NCBI RefSeq assembly: GCF_963678635.1
Contig: NC_087064.1
Location: forward strand, 56,676,338 to 56,740,337
From: Symsagittifera roscoffensis
Lineage: Eukaryota > Xenacoelomorpha > Acoela > Convolutidae
Direction: 5' to 3'
DNA: 64,000 nt
Each line of letters opens with the position of its first letter. Positions within the stretch are counted from its first letter, which is position 1. Positions 56,401 through 59,400 of the stretch are shown here, piece after piece. The position numbers and the translations under genes were made by a program. The notes below the pieces were generated by a model, which saw only the letters and a program-made list of their open reading frames with translations, searched no databases and was not told where the DNA came from.

Positions 56401-59400
56401 TCACTAATTCGAGGCTCATTTCTAGAGCAATTCGTTTTTACATGGATCCCTCTGTCACAATTCGATTTTACAGGGATCCCTCTGTCTTAATTCATTTTAA
56501 CAGGGATCTTCTGTCACAATTCATTTTTACAGTGATCCCTCTGTCACAATTCGATTTTACAGTGATCCCTCTGTCACAATTCAATTTAACAGGGATCTCT
56601 CTGTCACAATTCAATTTTACAGGGATCACTCTGTCACAATTAGTTTTCACAGAGATACCTCATCACAATTAGTTTTCACAGAGATACCTCATCGCAATTC
56701 GTTTTTACAGGGATCCCTCATCACAATTAGTTTTCACAGAGATACCTTATCACAATTCGTTTTTACAGGGATCCCTCTGTAACAATTCGTTTTTACAGGG
56801 CTCCCTTTGTCACAGTTCGATTCTACAGGGATCCCTCTGTCACAATTTGTTTTTACATGGATCCCTCTGTCACAATTCGTTTTTACAGGGATTCCTATGT
56901 CGCTATTAATTTTCACAAGAATTTCTCAGCACGATTCGTTTTCACAGGGATGCCTCATCACAATTCGTTTTTTGCAGGGATCCCTGTCGCTATTAGTTTT
57001 AACAGGGATTCTCTGTCACAATTAGTCTTTACAGGGATCCCTCTGTCGCAATTAGATTTCACGGTGATCACTCATCACAATCCGTTTTTACAAAGATCCC
57101 TCTGTCACAATTAATTTTCATAGGAATATCTCGTCACAGTTCGTTTTCACAGGGATTTCTCTCTGACAATAAGTTTTCAGAGATCCCTCATAATTCGTTT
57201 TTACAGGGCTCTCTGCCACAATTCGGTTCTACAGGGATCCGATCCCTCTGTCACAGTTCGTTTTTACAGGGATCACTGTGTCAAAATTAGTTTTCAGATG
57301 GATCCCTCATTTCAGTTCGTTTTTACAGGCTCTCTCTGCCACAATTCGGTTCTACAGGGATCCGATCCCTCTGTCACAGTTCGTTTTTACAGGGATCACT
57401 GTGTCAAAATTAGTTTTCAGATGGATCCCTCATTTCAGTTCGATTTTACATGGATCCTTCTGTCATAATTAATTTTCACAGGGCTCCCTCATCACAATTC
57501 GTTTGTACCGGATCCCTATCTCGCAATTAATTTTCACAGGAATCCATCATCACAATTAGTGTTCAAAGGGATACCTCATCACAATTCGTTTTTACAGGGC
57601 TCCCTATGTCGCAAATAGTTTTTACGGGGATTCTCTGTCACAATTAGTCTTTACAGGGATCCCTCTGTCACAATTAGTTTCCAGATGGATCCCTCATCAC
57701 AATTCGTTTTTAGAGGTATCCCTCTGGCACATTTCGTTTTTACAGGGCTCCCTCTGTCACAATTCGATTCTACATGGATCCCTCTGTCACAGTTCGTTTT
57801 TACAGGGATCACTCTTTCAAATTTAGTTTTCAGATGGATCCCTCATCACAGTTCATTTTTACATGGATCCTTCTGTCATAATTAATTTTCACAGGGCTCC
57901 CTCATCACAATTCGTTTGTACCGGATCCCTATCTCGCAATTAATTTTCACAGGAATCCATCATCACAATTAGTGTTCAAAGGGATACCTCATCACAATTC
58001 GTTTTTACAGGGCTCCCTACGTCGCAAATAGTGTTTACGGGGATTCTCTGTCACAATTAGTCTTTACAGGGATCCCTCTGTCACAATTAGTTTCCAGATG
58101 GATCCCTCATCACAATTCGTTTTTAGAGGTATCCCTCTGGCACATTTCGTTTTTACAGGGCTCCCTCTGTCACAATTCGATTCTACATGGATCCCTCTGT
58201 CACAGTTCGTGTTTACAGGGATCACTCTTTCAAATTTAGTTTTCAGATGGATCCCTCATTTCAGTTCGATTTTACAGGGATCCTTCTGACATAATTAATT
58301 TTCACAGGGCTCCCTCATCACAATTCGTTTGTACCGGCCCTATCTCGCAATTAATTTTCACAGGAATCCATCATCACAATTAGTTTTCAAAGGGATACCT
58401 CATCACAATTCGTTTTTACGGGGCTCCCTATGTCGCAAATAGTTTTTACGGGGATTCTCTGTCACAATTAGTCTTTACAGGGATCCCTCTGTCACAATTA
58501 GTTTCCAGATGGATCCCTCATCACAATTCGTTTTTAGAGGTATCCCTCTGGCGCATTTCGTTTTTACAGGGCTCCCTCTGTCACAATTCGATTCTACATG
58601 GATCCCTCTGTCACAGTTCGTTTTTACAGGGATCACTCTTTCAAATTTAGTTTTCAGATGGATCGCTCATTTCAGTTCGATTTTACAGGGATCCTTCTGT
58701 CATAATTAATTTTCACAGGGCTCCCTCATCACAATTCGTTTGTACCGGCCCTATCTCGCAATTAATTTTCACAGGAATCCATCATCACAATTAGTTTTCA
58801 AAGGGATACCTCATCACAATTCGTTTTTACGGGGCTCCCTATGTCGCAAATAGTTTTTACGGGGATTCTCTGTCACAATTAGTCTTTACAGGGATCCCTC
58901 TGTCACAATTAGTTTCCAGATGGATCCCTCATCACAATTCGTTTTTAGAGGTATCCCTCTGGCGCATTTCGTTTTTACAGGGCTCCCTCTGTCACAATTC
59001 GATTCTACATGGATCCCTCTGTCACAGTTCGTTTTTACAGGGATCACTCTTTCAAATTTAGTTTTCAGATGGATCCCTCATCACAGTTCATTTTTACATG
59101 GATCCTTCTGTCATAATTAATTTTCACAGGGCTCCCTCATCACAATTCGTTTGTACCGGGATCCCTATCTCGCAATTAATTTTCACAGGATTCCCTCATC
59201 ACAATTAGTTTTACAGGGATCCCTCTGTCACAGTTGAATCACTTGTTGTGCTGTGTTTAGGAGTGCACTGGATTCCGTGAGCCGAACTACCACAGCACTG
59301 TGCACGACTGCAAACTCCTGCTAATCAAGTTCGCTGAGGAGAAGAGCTTCAGCGAGGACTGTGGGGGAGGTGCGAGGGAGAGCAATGCGAGACTTATCCC

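Larger units (their letters stand above)
54916..59260 (+). other. UBR4 intron 18 with a large minisatellite
   Basis: GAGTAATGAACG-family pieces (about 55327-55520 partial; 55521-55998; 56044-56145 partial), a tRNA-like element (about 56149-56425) and then the minisatellite from about 56433 to 59238. Only about 22 bases separate the array from exon 19. Confidence 0.7.

Noticed and set aside
56442-59120. Repeated ~66-codon open frames (MDPSSQFVF...), possible repeat protein
   Set aside because: They follow from a minisatellite unit close to a multiple of three; frames break between blocks and no acceptor use in frame with exon 19 is possible at the last unit.
56433-59238. Regular ~30 bp repeats resembling a CRISPR array
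   Set aside because: Units are contiguous without unique spacers, and the locus is a eukaryotic intron.
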